A stretch of 7,872 bases of DNA from JBEKJU01 sp050011095 (lineage in GTDB: Bacteria; Desulfobacterota; Syntrophorhabdia; Syntrophorhabdales; WCHB1-27). Of the stretch, positions 1 through 6,315 are shown piece after piece; the stretch's first letter is position 1; every line of letters begins with the position of its first letter. The notes under the pieces were generated by a model. The model made no database searches. It saw only the letters and a program-made list of their open reading frames with translations, and was not told the origin of the DNA. The translations under genes and the position numbers were made by a program. The DNA is taken from assembly GCA_050011095.1 (NCBI GenBank), contig JBEKJU010000226.1:1-7872 (forward strand), written 5' to 3'.

Positions 1-1062
1 GACAAGATCCTGGGGCTCGATGCCAAGGTGGCGCTCTCCGAACTGGAGAAAGACCCCAAGGGCGTGACCTGGATCAGGTCATTCAACAACTTCCTCGACG
101 CGTACGGTCACCGGATTACGGCCGCCCACCTCGATGTTATCTTCCCCACGTGGATCGAGGATCCCTCTCCCGTCATCGACACATTGAAGACGTACATTCC
201 CAAAGTGAGGCAGGGGTGGGATATCAAGACGGATAGGATAGCGATGATCAAGGAAGGGCAGGCTGCGGCCGATGCCTTCAAGGCGAAGCTTGGCGCCGAG
301 GAGGCCTCGCAGTTCGAGAAACAGCTTGAGATAGGCAAGAAAATCTACCAGTTCCAGGAGGACCACGGCTTCTATATCGACGGCTCCTCAACCGCCCGTC
401 TGCACGATGTGGCCATGGTCTGCGGAAGGAGGCTCGTCAAATATGGTCTCCTTGAAAAGGCTGATGACGTTTTCTTCTTCAATTTTTACGAATTGGCGGA
501 GGTGATGGAAGGCCTCTCCGCGTACAGGGATCCCGCCATCTACCACTACCACCGTTTGACCCTCCCCCTCATCAAGGAAAGGAAAGAGGGATGGGAGCAG
601 GTCTCGGCAGCGCAGGAGGCCCCGTTGACAATGGGCACTATTCCGGAAAAGGCCGAGGACCCCATATTGATCAAGGTCTTCGGGATGGTCGACGAGGTGC
701 TGAAGGCCGGGAAGGTGGAGGAGATCAAGGTGATGGATGTGTTCGAGGGTTACCCCGGCGCACCCGGTATTGCCGAGGGGGTTGCTCGTGTGGTGAAAAC
801 TTTCGAAGGCTTCGCCCGTCTGCAACCGGGCGAGATCCTTGTGTGCCCATATACGGCCACAGCATGGACCCCGCTCTTCCCCAAGATCAAGGCCGTCGTC
901 ACTGACACGGGGGGCATGCTAACCCACGCGGCCATCACGGCGAGGGAGTATAGGATTCCGGCGGTTGTCGGGACCTGGAGGGCTACCCGCTCGATAGCGG
1001 ACGGCGATTACATCAGGGTTAACGGCACCACGGGAACGGTGGAGATACTCAAGAAGGCATAG
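1..1062 (+). CDS. PEP-utilising phosphotransferase, C-terminal part (PEP synthase / phenylphosphate synthase / rifampicin phosphotransferase-like)
   Basis: Only the last 353 residues are visible; the frame is open to the first base, so the start lies outside the window. The C-terminal 90 or so residues are the swivelling phosphohistidine domain of PEP-utilising enzymes: the motif TDTGGMLTHAAITARE is followed by IPAVVG, and the His of 'LTHAAI' (visible residue 309, codon 925-927) is the expected phosphate carrier. The preceding helical region ('GRRLVKYGLLEKADDVFFF') resembles the middle part of rifampicin phosphotransferase and PEP synthase relatives. The protein ends right after the swivel domain. 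There is no C-terminal PEP-binding barrel as in PEP synthase or PPDK, so the domain order fits rifampicin phosphotransferase or the large phenylphosphate synthase subunit. In this family ATP charges the histidine, which then phosphorylates a small substrate. The substrate cannot be read from this fragment. The N-terminal ATP-grasp part, if fused, is off-window. Confidence 0.88.
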   Translation, partial: DKILGLDAKVALSELEKDPKGVTWIRSFNNFLDAYGHRITAAHLDVIFPTWIEDPSPVIDTLKTYIPKVRQGWDIKTDRIAMIKEGQAAADAFKAKLGAEEASQFEKQLEIGKKIYQFQEDHGFYIDGSSTARLHDVAMVCGRRLVKYGLLEKADDVFFFNFYELAEVMEGLSAYRDPAIYHYHRLTLPLIKERKEGWEQVSAAQEAPLTMGTIPEKAEDPILIKVFGMVDEVLKAGKVEEIKVMDVFEGYPGAPGIAEGVARVVKTFEGFARLQPGEILVCPYTATAWTPLFPKIKAVVTDTGGMLTHAAITAREYRIPAVVGTWRATRSIADGDYIRVNGTTGTVEILKKA

Positions 1063-1125
1063 TGAAAGAAGGCCGAAAGTGTGACGATGATGGCGGCCCA
1101 TCGCAGTGTGAAGCAAGATAATCCT

Positions 1126-1350
1126 CCCCTATCCGGCTCGCAAGGGCCGGGTAGAGGGGGAACGGGATAAATGACCCTGCTGCTTGCAGCAGGGTATCCA
1201 AGACAACGAGCGGAGCGAGTCTTGAGGGGGAGTCTCTGCGGGCTTTGCCCGCAGAGGGGGCGACCGGGTACCCGCGAAGTGGGTGTCCCAATAATTGCCG
1301 GCGGAGCGAAGCGGAAAAAGATTCTCCCTGCAGCAAGCTGCGGGGAATCC
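1126..1350. repeat. Cluster of five or more consecutive GC-rich hairpins (REP/BIME-like or structured RNA)
   Basis: Successive stems can be read by eye. (1) CCCCTATCCGGC at 1126-1137 pairs imperfectly with 1146-1159. (2) CCCTGCTGC 1175-1183 pairs perfectly with 1186-1194 around a TT loop, and GGATA 1165-1169 can extend it by pairing with TATCC 1195-1199. (3) CAAGAC 1199-1204 pairs with GTCTTG 1219-1224. (4) CTCTGCGGGC 1234-1243 pairs perfectly with 1247-1256 around TTT. (5) 1266-1275 pairs with 1279-1289 with wobbles and one bulge. (6) GATTC..CCC..GCAGC 1320-1334 pairs with 1337-1349 with two bulged T. The 9-mer GCGGAGCGA occurs twice (1210-1218 and 1301-1309). No long T-tract follows any stem, so these are not ordinary terminators. 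A repetitive extragenic palindrome cluster is the likeliest reading; a structured RNA leader of the next gene is an alternative. Confidence 0.7.
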
Positions 1351-1373
1351 GCAAGTTGAACAAAAATATTCTT

Positions 1374-1385
1374 AAGGAGAAGGAG
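1374..1385 (+). promoter_or_regulatory. Ribosome binding site of the OYE-type reductase
   Basis: AAGGAGAAGGAG holds two overlapping Shine-Dalgarno cores ending 2 and 8 bases before the ATG at 1388. The upstream core has the better spacing and supports this start. Confidence 0.75.
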
Positions 1386-1387
1386 CG

Positions 1388-2572
1388 ATGAAATACGACC
1401 ACTTATTTACGCCAATCACCCTGCGCGGGGTCACCTTTCCCAACAGGATACAGCGCACTTCCATGGTATCGGGCCTCACCACGGAGGAAGGATATGTGAC
1501 CGAGGACCTGAAGAAAAGGTATCAGAGGGAGGCGAAAGGCGGCGTGGGGGCCATCGTCGTAGAGGCGGCCGTTGTTATTCCCTCGAAGAGTCCCTACAAC
1601 CTCCGCATCTCAAGCGACGAGTTTGTGCCCGGTATCACCGAGGTGGTCAAGGCGATCCGCGAGGTGAACAAGGACGTAAAGATCGGTATCCAGATCATGC
1701 AGCACCTGAAGCTTGCGAAGTCCGGCTGGAGACAGAAGGTCGAGGATTTCAAGACAGAGGAACTGCCGAAGATCGTGGAGGACCACGTTGCAGCGGCCAG
1801 GCGCGCCCTTGCCGCCGGGTTCGACTTTATTGAAGTGCACATGGCCCATGCCTACGTGCTCTCATCCTTCCTTTCCCGCGTCAACAAAAGGACCGACGGG
1901 TATGGAAGCACCCTTCAGAATAGAATGAAGCTGCCCGTGGAAGTATTCCAGGCCGTCCGCGCTCTGGTCGGAGAAAACTATCCTCTTGGCGTCAGAATAA
2001 ATGGTGAGGATTTTCATGTCTCCGGCAACACCCTGGCTCAGAGCAGCAGGATTGCCGTGAAATTTGCGGAACTGGGGGCGGACTATATCAGCGTATCAGC
2101 CGGCAGCCGCTTTGAAGATGCCCTGACGCCGGCGGAAGGGAGCCCTCCCGATCCGATGTCCGGTTACAGCGGTCATCGGATGAGTCCCTGGTTCTGGTGG
2201 CCTGACGGTACCCATGTTTTTCTGGCTGACGGGATCAGGCAGGCGGTCAGGGCGGCTGGTTTCACCACGCCCATAATCACGGCCGGGAAGATCAGGGAGC
2301 CGGAACATGCCGAAAGAATTCTGCAGCAGGAGAAGGCAGACATAATCGGCCTCTGCCGGGCGCTGCTCGCCGATCCTGACTGGCCCATCAAGGCAAAAGA
2401 AGGGCGGGAGAAGGAATTGGTCCGCTGTGTCGCCTGCAACTGGTGTCTTGAGGCGGACTCACGGTATGAAAAGGTGAATTGCAACCGTTGGCCGAAGGAC
2501 CTGCTCAACGCGCCGGACCCCTTTACGCCGGCGATAGCCCGGCCGGGCGAATTCAAGAAAGAGGATATGTAG
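1388..2572 (+). CDS. Old Yellow Enzyme-family NADH:flavin oxidoreductase, short form with C-terminal four-Cys (Fe-S) motif
   Basis: This 394-residue protein has the FMN-binding TIM-barrel signatures of the family. They are the N-terminal 'LFTPITLRG...NRI' and, at about residues 149-175, 'EVHMAHAYVLSSFLS' followed by 'NKRTDGYGSTLQNR'. Late barrel strands include 'ISVSAG', 'ITAGKI' and 'GLCRALLADPDWP'. H151, H154 and Y156 sit in the active-site strand region. Cys347, 350, 353 and 365 form C-x2-C-x2-C-x11-C, close to the [4Fe-4S] motif of 2,4-dienoyl-CoA reductase and enoate reductases, though their second gap is usually three residues. Those enzymes are about 650-680 residues long with a C-terminal FAD/NAD(P)H module; here the protein ends 29 residues after the last cysteine, so that module is absent. 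Likely role: reduction of an activated C=C bond in an enoate, enoyl-CoA or cyclic dienoyl substrate, with electrons from a partner protein. The exact substrate is unknown. Confidence 0.9.
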   Translation: MKYDHLFTPITLRGVTFPNRIQRTSMVSGLTTEEGYVTEDLKKRYQREAKGGVGAIVVEAAVVIPSKSPYNLRISSDEFVPGITEVVKAIREVNKDVKIGIQIMQHLKLAKSGWRQKVEDFKTEELPKIVEDHVAAARRALAAGFDFIEVHMAHAYVLSSFLSRVNKRTDGYGSTLQNRMKLPVEVFQAVRALVGENYPLGVRINGEDFHVSGNTLAQSSRIAVKFAELGADYISVSAGSRFEDALTPAEGSPPDPMSGYSGHRMSPWFWWPDGTHVFLADGIRQAVRAAGFTTPIITAGKIREPEHAERILQQEKADIIGLCRALLADPDWPIKAKEGREKELVRCVACNWCLEADSRYEKVNCNRWPKDLLNAPDPFTPAIARPGEFKKEDM

Positions 2573-2588
2573 TCACGTTTTGCCACCA

Positions 2589-2620
2589 GGGGTCGCGCGT
2601 AAAGGGCGATCCCGTTTTTT
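2589..2620 (+). terminator. Intrinsic terminator or attenuator between reductase and ligase genes
   Basis: GGGGTCGC (2589-2596) pairs with GCGATCCC (2606-2613), giving 8 bp with one G-U pair and a 9-base loop. One G and then six T (2615-2620) follow. It sits 17 bases after the reductase stop. Its T-run directly touches the AAGGAG ribosome binding site of the ligase, so it either ends the reductase transcript or lowers read-through into the ligase gene. Confidence 0.65.
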
Positions 2621-2626
2621 AAGGAG
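2621..2626 (+). promoter_or_regulatory. Ribosome binding site deciding the ligase start
   Basis: AAGGAG is 9 bases before the ATG at 2636 but only 3 bases before the in-frame GTG at 2630. The spacing favours the ATG. Confidence 0.75.
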
Positions 2627-2635
2627 TGTGTGCAT

Positions 2636-4285
2636 ATGAGCCTCGAATTTCCGAGACACAGTCAGGACCAGATTGAAAAATACACAAACAAGCGGTGGTG
2701 GTCGGGCCTCACACTTGGTGATATCCTGGACCGGGTCGCCGACGTCTTCCCCACTAAGGAAGCCGTCGTGGACGATAGGGTCCGCATCACCTACGCTGAA
2801 CTCAGGGAGCGGACGGAGCGGTTGGCCGCAGGCCTCATGCGCGCCGGCATCAAGCAGGGTGAGTGCGTGATGCTGCAGTTGCCCAACTGGAGCGAGTACG
2901 TCTACTCATATTTCGCCCTTCAAAAGATCGGAGCAATCCCGGTGGTCCTGATCTCGGGCTACAAGCAGCTCGAGGTGAGTCACCTGGGTAAACTGACCGA
3001 GGCGACCGCCTGGATTGTCCCGGCTGCCTACCGCAAGATCGACTATGCATCATTCCTGGGCGAAGTGCGGTCGTTCAACCCACAGTTGAAACAGGTGATC
3101 TCCGTCAGGGCCTCGGGAAGTACGCCGGGGTTTACGAGCAGCCTCGAGACGCTGATGGAACTGCCCGTGACCGAGGAAGAGCGGGAGGAACTTGCCCTCA
3201 GAAGGCCGGATCCCACTAATGCGGCCCATATCATACCTTCGGGAGGGACCACGGGTCTGCCGAAGGGCATACCCAGGACCCATAATGACTATATCTGTAA
3301 TGTCGAGTATTTGCACCGGGGATGGGAGATGAACACGGGCGACGTTACGCTTGTCGTCGTCCCCGTCGGTCATAATCTCGCCCTCCTTAACGTGGTCGGG
3401 TCTATCCTCTTCGCCTACAAGCTCGTGCTCCTTGACTCCACGAAGCCGGTCGATATTTGTGCGACCATCGAGGCGGAAAAGGTGACCTATATGCCGACGG
3501 TGCCAAGCCTCGTGCGGAGAATAGTGGAACAGTCCGAACTGGGCACCTATAATTTAGCGTCACTGAAGAAGATATCGGCCGGCGGAGAGCCCAGCACGCC
3601 GGAGCTGATCCGCGAGGTTTACGACAAGCTTCGGTGCACGTATATAAACGAGTTCGGCATGAGCGAGGGTCTTCTCTGCCGGACGAGCCTTACCGACGAT
3701 GTCGACACGATCTGCACCACCGTAGGAAAGCCCTGCTGCCCGTATGATGAGGTGCGAATACTGGACACGAACGGGTACCAGGTGCCCCCTGGCTCTGATG
3801 GCGAGCTGGCAACAAGGGGGCCATGCATTTTCGCCGGGTACTTGAACAACCCGGAAGAGAACGCAAAGTCCTTTACGTCTGACGGCTTCTTCAGGACTGG
3901 CGACCAGGCACGGACGGACGCCGCGGGCAACCTGCGTATCACCGGAAGGATCAAGGACCTGATTATACGGGGTGGTGAGAATGTGACGCCCTCTCAGGTG
4001 GAGGACCTTCTGTGCCAGTCTCCGGAGGTCGCCGATGCGGCGGTCATCGGCATACCTGACAAGGAGCTGGGTGAAAAGGTCTGTGCGTACGTACGGTTGG
4101 CCTCCGGCGCGACGCCTGATCCGGACAAGATACGCAATTTCATGGAGAGCAAGGGCGCTTCCAAACTTTTGATCCCGGAGCGCTTCGTCTTCGTGGAGAC
4201 GCTCCCCCTCACGCCGGCAGGAAAGCACGACAAGAAGGCATTGCGGGAAGACGTCAAGCACAGGATAGAATCCGGGCGCGAATGA
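2636..4285 (+). CDS. Adenylate-forming acid ligase, (2,3-dihydroxybenzoyl)adenylate synthase (EntE/DhbE)-like; probable aryl-acid CoA ligase
   Basis: This 549-residue protein has the full ANL-superfamily set. The P-loop SGGTTGLPKG is at residues 202-211, then 'IPRTHNDY', and 'NEFGMSEGL' is the acceptor/ATP motif. 'FRTGD' binds ribose, the hinge GRIKD has D441, and the C-terminal catalytic lysine is K530 in 'LTPAGKHDKK'. The run 'IPRTHNDY', 'FGMSEGL', 'DEVRILD', 'RGGENV' and 'LGEKVCAYV' is specifically like EntE/DhbE. The His-Asn pair that contacts aryl carboxylates there is kept (H246-N247). The following pocket residues differ: Leu248 replaces the Tyr of EntE/DhbE, and Asn252 lies where DhbE has Ser240. 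The protein should activate a carboxylic acid, probably aromatic, with ATP and pass it to CoA or a carrier. No siderophore NRPS, isochorismatase or carrier-protein gene is visible, so a catabolic CoA ligase is the better guess. It has the size of other single-domain ligases, with no transmembrane segment. Confidence 0.88.
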   Translation: MSLEFPRHSQDQIEKYTNKRWWSGLTLGDILDRVADVFPTKEAVVDDRVRITYAELRERTERLAAGLMRAGIKQGECVMLQLPNWSEYVYSYFALQKIGAIPVVLISGYKQLEVSHLGKLTEATAWIVPAAYRKIDYASFLGEVRSFNPQLKQVISVRASGSTPGFTSSLETLMELPVTEEEREELALRRPDPTNAAHIIPSGGTTGLPKGIPRTHNDYICNVEYLHRGWEMNTGDVTLVVVPVGHNLALLNVVGSILFAYKLVLLDSTKPVDICATIEAEKVTYMPTVPSLVRRIVEQSELGTYNLASLKKISAGGEPSTPELIREVYDKLRCTYINEFGMSEGLLCRTSLTDDVDTICTTVGKPCCPYDEVRILDTNGYQVPPGSDGELATRGPCIFAGYLNNPEENAKSFTSDGFFRTGDQARTDAAGNLRITGRIKDLIIRGGENVTPSQVEDLLCQSPEVADAAVIGIPDKELGEKVCAYVRLASGATPDPDKIRNFMESKGASKLLIPERFVFVETLPLTPAGKHDKKALREDVKHRIESGRE

Positions 4286-4320
4286 AGCGCTCCGGGGGTC
4301 GGGGCGGCGTACATTAACCT

Positions 4321-4349
4321 TTGACTCTGTAACTGTCTCGGATTATATT
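4321..4349 (+). promoter_or_regulatory. Sigma-70-type promoter for the GNAT-DUF362 gene
   Basis: TTGACT (4321-4326) and TATATT (4344-4349) each match the consensus hexamer at 5 of 6 positions, with exactly 17 bases between them. The predicted start of transcription is near 4356, giving a leader of about 60 bases before the ATG at 4418. The box lies in an AT-rich patch between two GC-rich genes, which adds weight. Confidence 0.7.
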
Positions 4350-4404
4350 GTAAAGAAATTCAGAGTGATGGACCGGTATGAAATTAGCGAAGGGCTTTGG
4401 ATTC

Positions 4405-4409
4405 AGGAG
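4405..4409 (+). promoter_or_regulatory. Ribosome binding site deciding the GNAT-DUF362 start
   Basis: AGGAG lies 8 bases before ATG 4418. An in-frame TTG at 4397 lies upstream of this AGGAG and has no better site, so ATG 4418 is chosen. Confidence 0.75.
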
Positions 4410-4417
4410 ATACGCAT

Positions 4418-6172
4418 ATGTTGGAGATAGCGCTCAGGAAGAGCAGACCGTCGTCCGCCTTGTGGAGCAGGTTTCGCGACTATTACGTCAACATACCCGG
4501 CGTTGATCCGTCTTATACGGATGCCAGATGGCAGCAATGGAAAGAAAACCCGGACATCATCACGTATCTCGCCGGAAGCGACGGCAAGGTTGTGGGATGG
4601 ATCATTTATAACCCGGCTACGAGCACCATCGAGGAGATCCTCGTAAACGGCGAGGAGCAACAGGCGAAAATCCTTTTCCGGATGATCGATGAGTTAATAG
4701 CGGTGCAAAGCCTTGTGTCCGCTGAGATACTTGCGTCAGACCAGCAGAAATACCGGTGGTTGGTGGAGTACGGCTTTCGTCCTACCCGGTCCTTTACCGC
4801 GAATGGCCCTTCTTTCCTCAAAATGGACCTGAGTATATCGGTGCTCTTTGAGAGACTTGAAGGGCGCAAACCCACGAAGGCCTACCTCAAAAAGGAAAGG
4901 GTGGCTATCGAGAAGGTGCCCCCGTCCCAGACCTATGAGGAGATCAAGAAAAGTCTCGGGAGTCTTATCAGTAAGCTTGGCGGCTTGCAGAAATTTGTTA
5001 AGCCGGGCCAGACTGTTGTAATCAAACCGAACCTCGTGGCCGACCACGGGATGGTCAATGGCGTGTATAGAGGAGGTGTGGTCACCGACATACGGATCGT
5101 AAAGGCGCTCGTTGAGTTCCTGCTCCCAGTCGCACGAAAGGTGACCATCGCGGAGGGCTCGTCGATCAACCGCAGTGCAACCACGAAGATGTTCCTTCTG
5201 TACGGATACGATACATTGATCGATCTCGATCCCCGGAAGGTGAGTCTCGTCGATTTAAACGCGGACGAACTGATAGAGAAGCCTGTGCCGGGTGCAAAGC
5301 GCATGACGTCCAGAAAGGTTCCCCTCACCCTGGATCAAGCGGATGTGATTATCAACGTTCCGGTGATGAAGCTCCACTTTGCCGCTGTCGCATCGCTCGC
5401 TGTCAAGAGTCTCCAGGGAGCGATGCCGCCCCTTGAGAAATATATGAGCCATTTTTTCGGGCTCTGGCAGAACCTGGTTAACATTCACCGTCTCGTCAAA
5501 CCAAAGCTGCACATTATTGATGGCCTCATCGGTCAGGAGGGTTTCGGGCCCGTCGCCGGTACGCCGAAAACGATGAACCTGCTGATAGGCGGCACGAACC
5601 CGGTGGCGGTGGATGCGGTGACCATGAGGATCATGGGGCTCGATCCTGTAACGTCCCCGCCTGTGCGACTGGCCTACATGCAGGGACTAGGTCCGGTTGA
5701 ACCGGAGAACATAAGCATCATCGGGCCGTCGATCGATGAAGTGATGAGCCCCTTCGAACAGCCTGAAATCGACCTGACGAGCGGCAGGGACATCATTATC
5801 CATGGTGAAAATGCCTGTGCCGGCTGCGCGGGATACCTCCACTTCGCCGTGGCTAAGCTGCGGCGGCCTGATCCTGAGGATCCCACCAGACTTCTCATAG
5901 ACCGGCCGCTTGATCGGAAGGTGCATATCTTCCTCGGCCCGACTATTGACCGCGACATTAATCCGGACGAAACCAACATCTTCCTTGGCGTCTGTCAGCG
6001 ACACCATGCGGAAAAGGGCACGCATCTGCCGGGTTGTCCTCCCCACGCAGAGGTGCTGCTCAAGGGCATGTTCGGATTATTCCCTGATGTCGGACGGCCC
6101 AAATACGCGGACGAGGCCGAGGAGATAAAGCTGGAGAGGATGCTGAACGAAACCCTGACCTCTCTTTATTGA
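4418..6172 (+). CDS. GNAT-like domain fused to DUF362 domain protein with C-terminal four-Cys tail
   Basis: This 584-residue protein has two parts. Residues 1 to about 140 look like a GNAT acetyltransferase fold: 'GKVVGWIIY' resembles the central strand and 'WLVEYGFRPTRSF' the C-terminal GF region. The acetyl-CoA pyrophosphate loop is poor, however: 'VNGEEQQAKIL' at residues 76-86 stands where R/Q-x-x-G-x-G/A is expected. From about residue 160 to 450 it matches DUF362: 'VKPGQTVVIKPNL' (about 194-206), 'VTIAEGSS', 'ADVIINVPVMKLH', 'SLQGAMP', 'IIDGLIGQEGFGP' and 'NPVAVDAVTMRIMG'. The tail holds the only four cysteines in the protein, C467 and C470 (CAGC), C526 and C540, plus H529, H530, H536 and H543, which could bind Fe-S or zinc. 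The biochemical role of DUF362 is not settled; some members carry ferredoxin-type clusters. I see no signal peptide or membrane segment. It probably has its own promoter, so it need not be co-expressed with the ligase. Confidence 0.85.
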   Translation: MLEIALRKSRPSSALWSRFRDYYVNIPGVDPSYTDARWQQWKENPDIITYLAGSDGKVVGWIIYNPATSTIEEILVNGEEQQAKILFRMIDELIAVQSLVSAEILASDQQKYRWLVEYGFRPTRSFTANGPSFLKMDLSISVLFERLEGRKPTKAYLKKERVAIEKVPPSQTYEEIKKSLGSLISKLGGLQKFVKPGQTVVIKPNLVADHGMVNGVYRGGVVTDIRIVKALVEFLLPVARKVTIAEGSSINRSATTKMFLLYGYDTLIDLDPRKVSLVDLNADELIEKPVPGAKRMTSRKVPLTLDQADVIINVPVMKLHFAAVASLAVKSLQGAMPPLEKYMSHFFGLWQNLVNIHRLVKPKLHIIDGLIGQEGFGPVAGTPKTMNLLIGGTNPVAVDAVTMRIMGLDPVTSPPVRLAYMQGLGPVEPENISIIGPSIDEVMSPFEQPEIDLTSGRDIIIHGENACAGCAGYLHFAVAKLRRPDPEDPTRLLIDRPLDRKVHIFLGPTIDRDINPDETNIFLGVCQRHHAEKGTHLPGCPPHAEVLLKGMFGLFPDVGRPKYADEAEEIKLERMLNETLTSLY

Positions 6173-6315
6173 TTAATCCCCTTAGGGCTCGGAAGGAAAT
6201 AAATGAGTCAGATGGCGAAGGATTTTTGGCCGATCGGCGAGGCGCGGAAAGGCCAAATGTACTGGATGTACATGACCTTTTCGCAACGAAGCGGGCGGAC
6301 AAGGCTCGCCCTGAT
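6173..6315. other. Gap between convergent genes, with an imperfect hairpin
   Basis: This gap lies between the stop codons of the GNAT-DUF362 gene and the tautomerase gene. At 6245-6283, CGGAAAGG (6245-6252) faces CCTTTTCG (6276-6283) with one G-T pair. Inside it, ATGTAC (6257-6262) pairs with GTACAT (6268-6273) around a 5-base loop. A weaker GGGCG/CGCCC stem lies at 6293-6311. Neither is followed by a long T-run on the plus strand. They may still help end the two converging transcripts. Confidence 0.4.

Larger units (their letters stand above)
1063..1387. other. 325-bp non-coding gap with a chain of hairpins
   Basis: No convincing gene lies between the phosphotransferase stop and the reductase start. 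The first 60 or so bases show nothing recognisable. From about 1126 to 1350 the sequence is almost continuously made of inverted repeats, described separately. The last 35 bases are A-rich and carry the ribosome binding site of the reductase. I see no good sigma-70 promoter: a GATAAT at 1117-1122 has no matching -35 box. Confidence 0.75.

Noticed and set aside
388..825. Minus-strand open frame of 145 codons opposite the phosphotransferase
   Set aside because: It is a shadow of the clear PEP-utilising enzyme frame with no ribosome binding site or family signature.
1117..1122. GATAAT as a -10 box upstream of the reductase
   Set aside because: The sequence 17 bases upstream (CGGCCC) is not a -35 box.
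1171..1359. Open frame of 62 codons on the plus strand in the hairpin region
   Set aside because: It runs through the inverted repeats, has no ribosome binding site, and its composition follows the repeats rather than a protein.
3560..4261. Long minus-strand open frame of 233 codons opposite the ligase
   Set aside because: It lies wholly antisense to a gene with complete ANL motifs, and its product has no recognisable domain. High GC content gives such shadow frames.
4272..4295. Hairpin CCGGGCGC / GCGCTCCGG across the ligase stop codon
   Set aside because: The stem has a bulge and no T-tract follows, so it is not supported as an intrinsic terminator.
4368..4430. Possible 20-residue leader peptide overlapping the GNAT-DUF362 start
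   Set aside because: It has no ribosome binding site and no run of one amino acid that would suggest attenuation.
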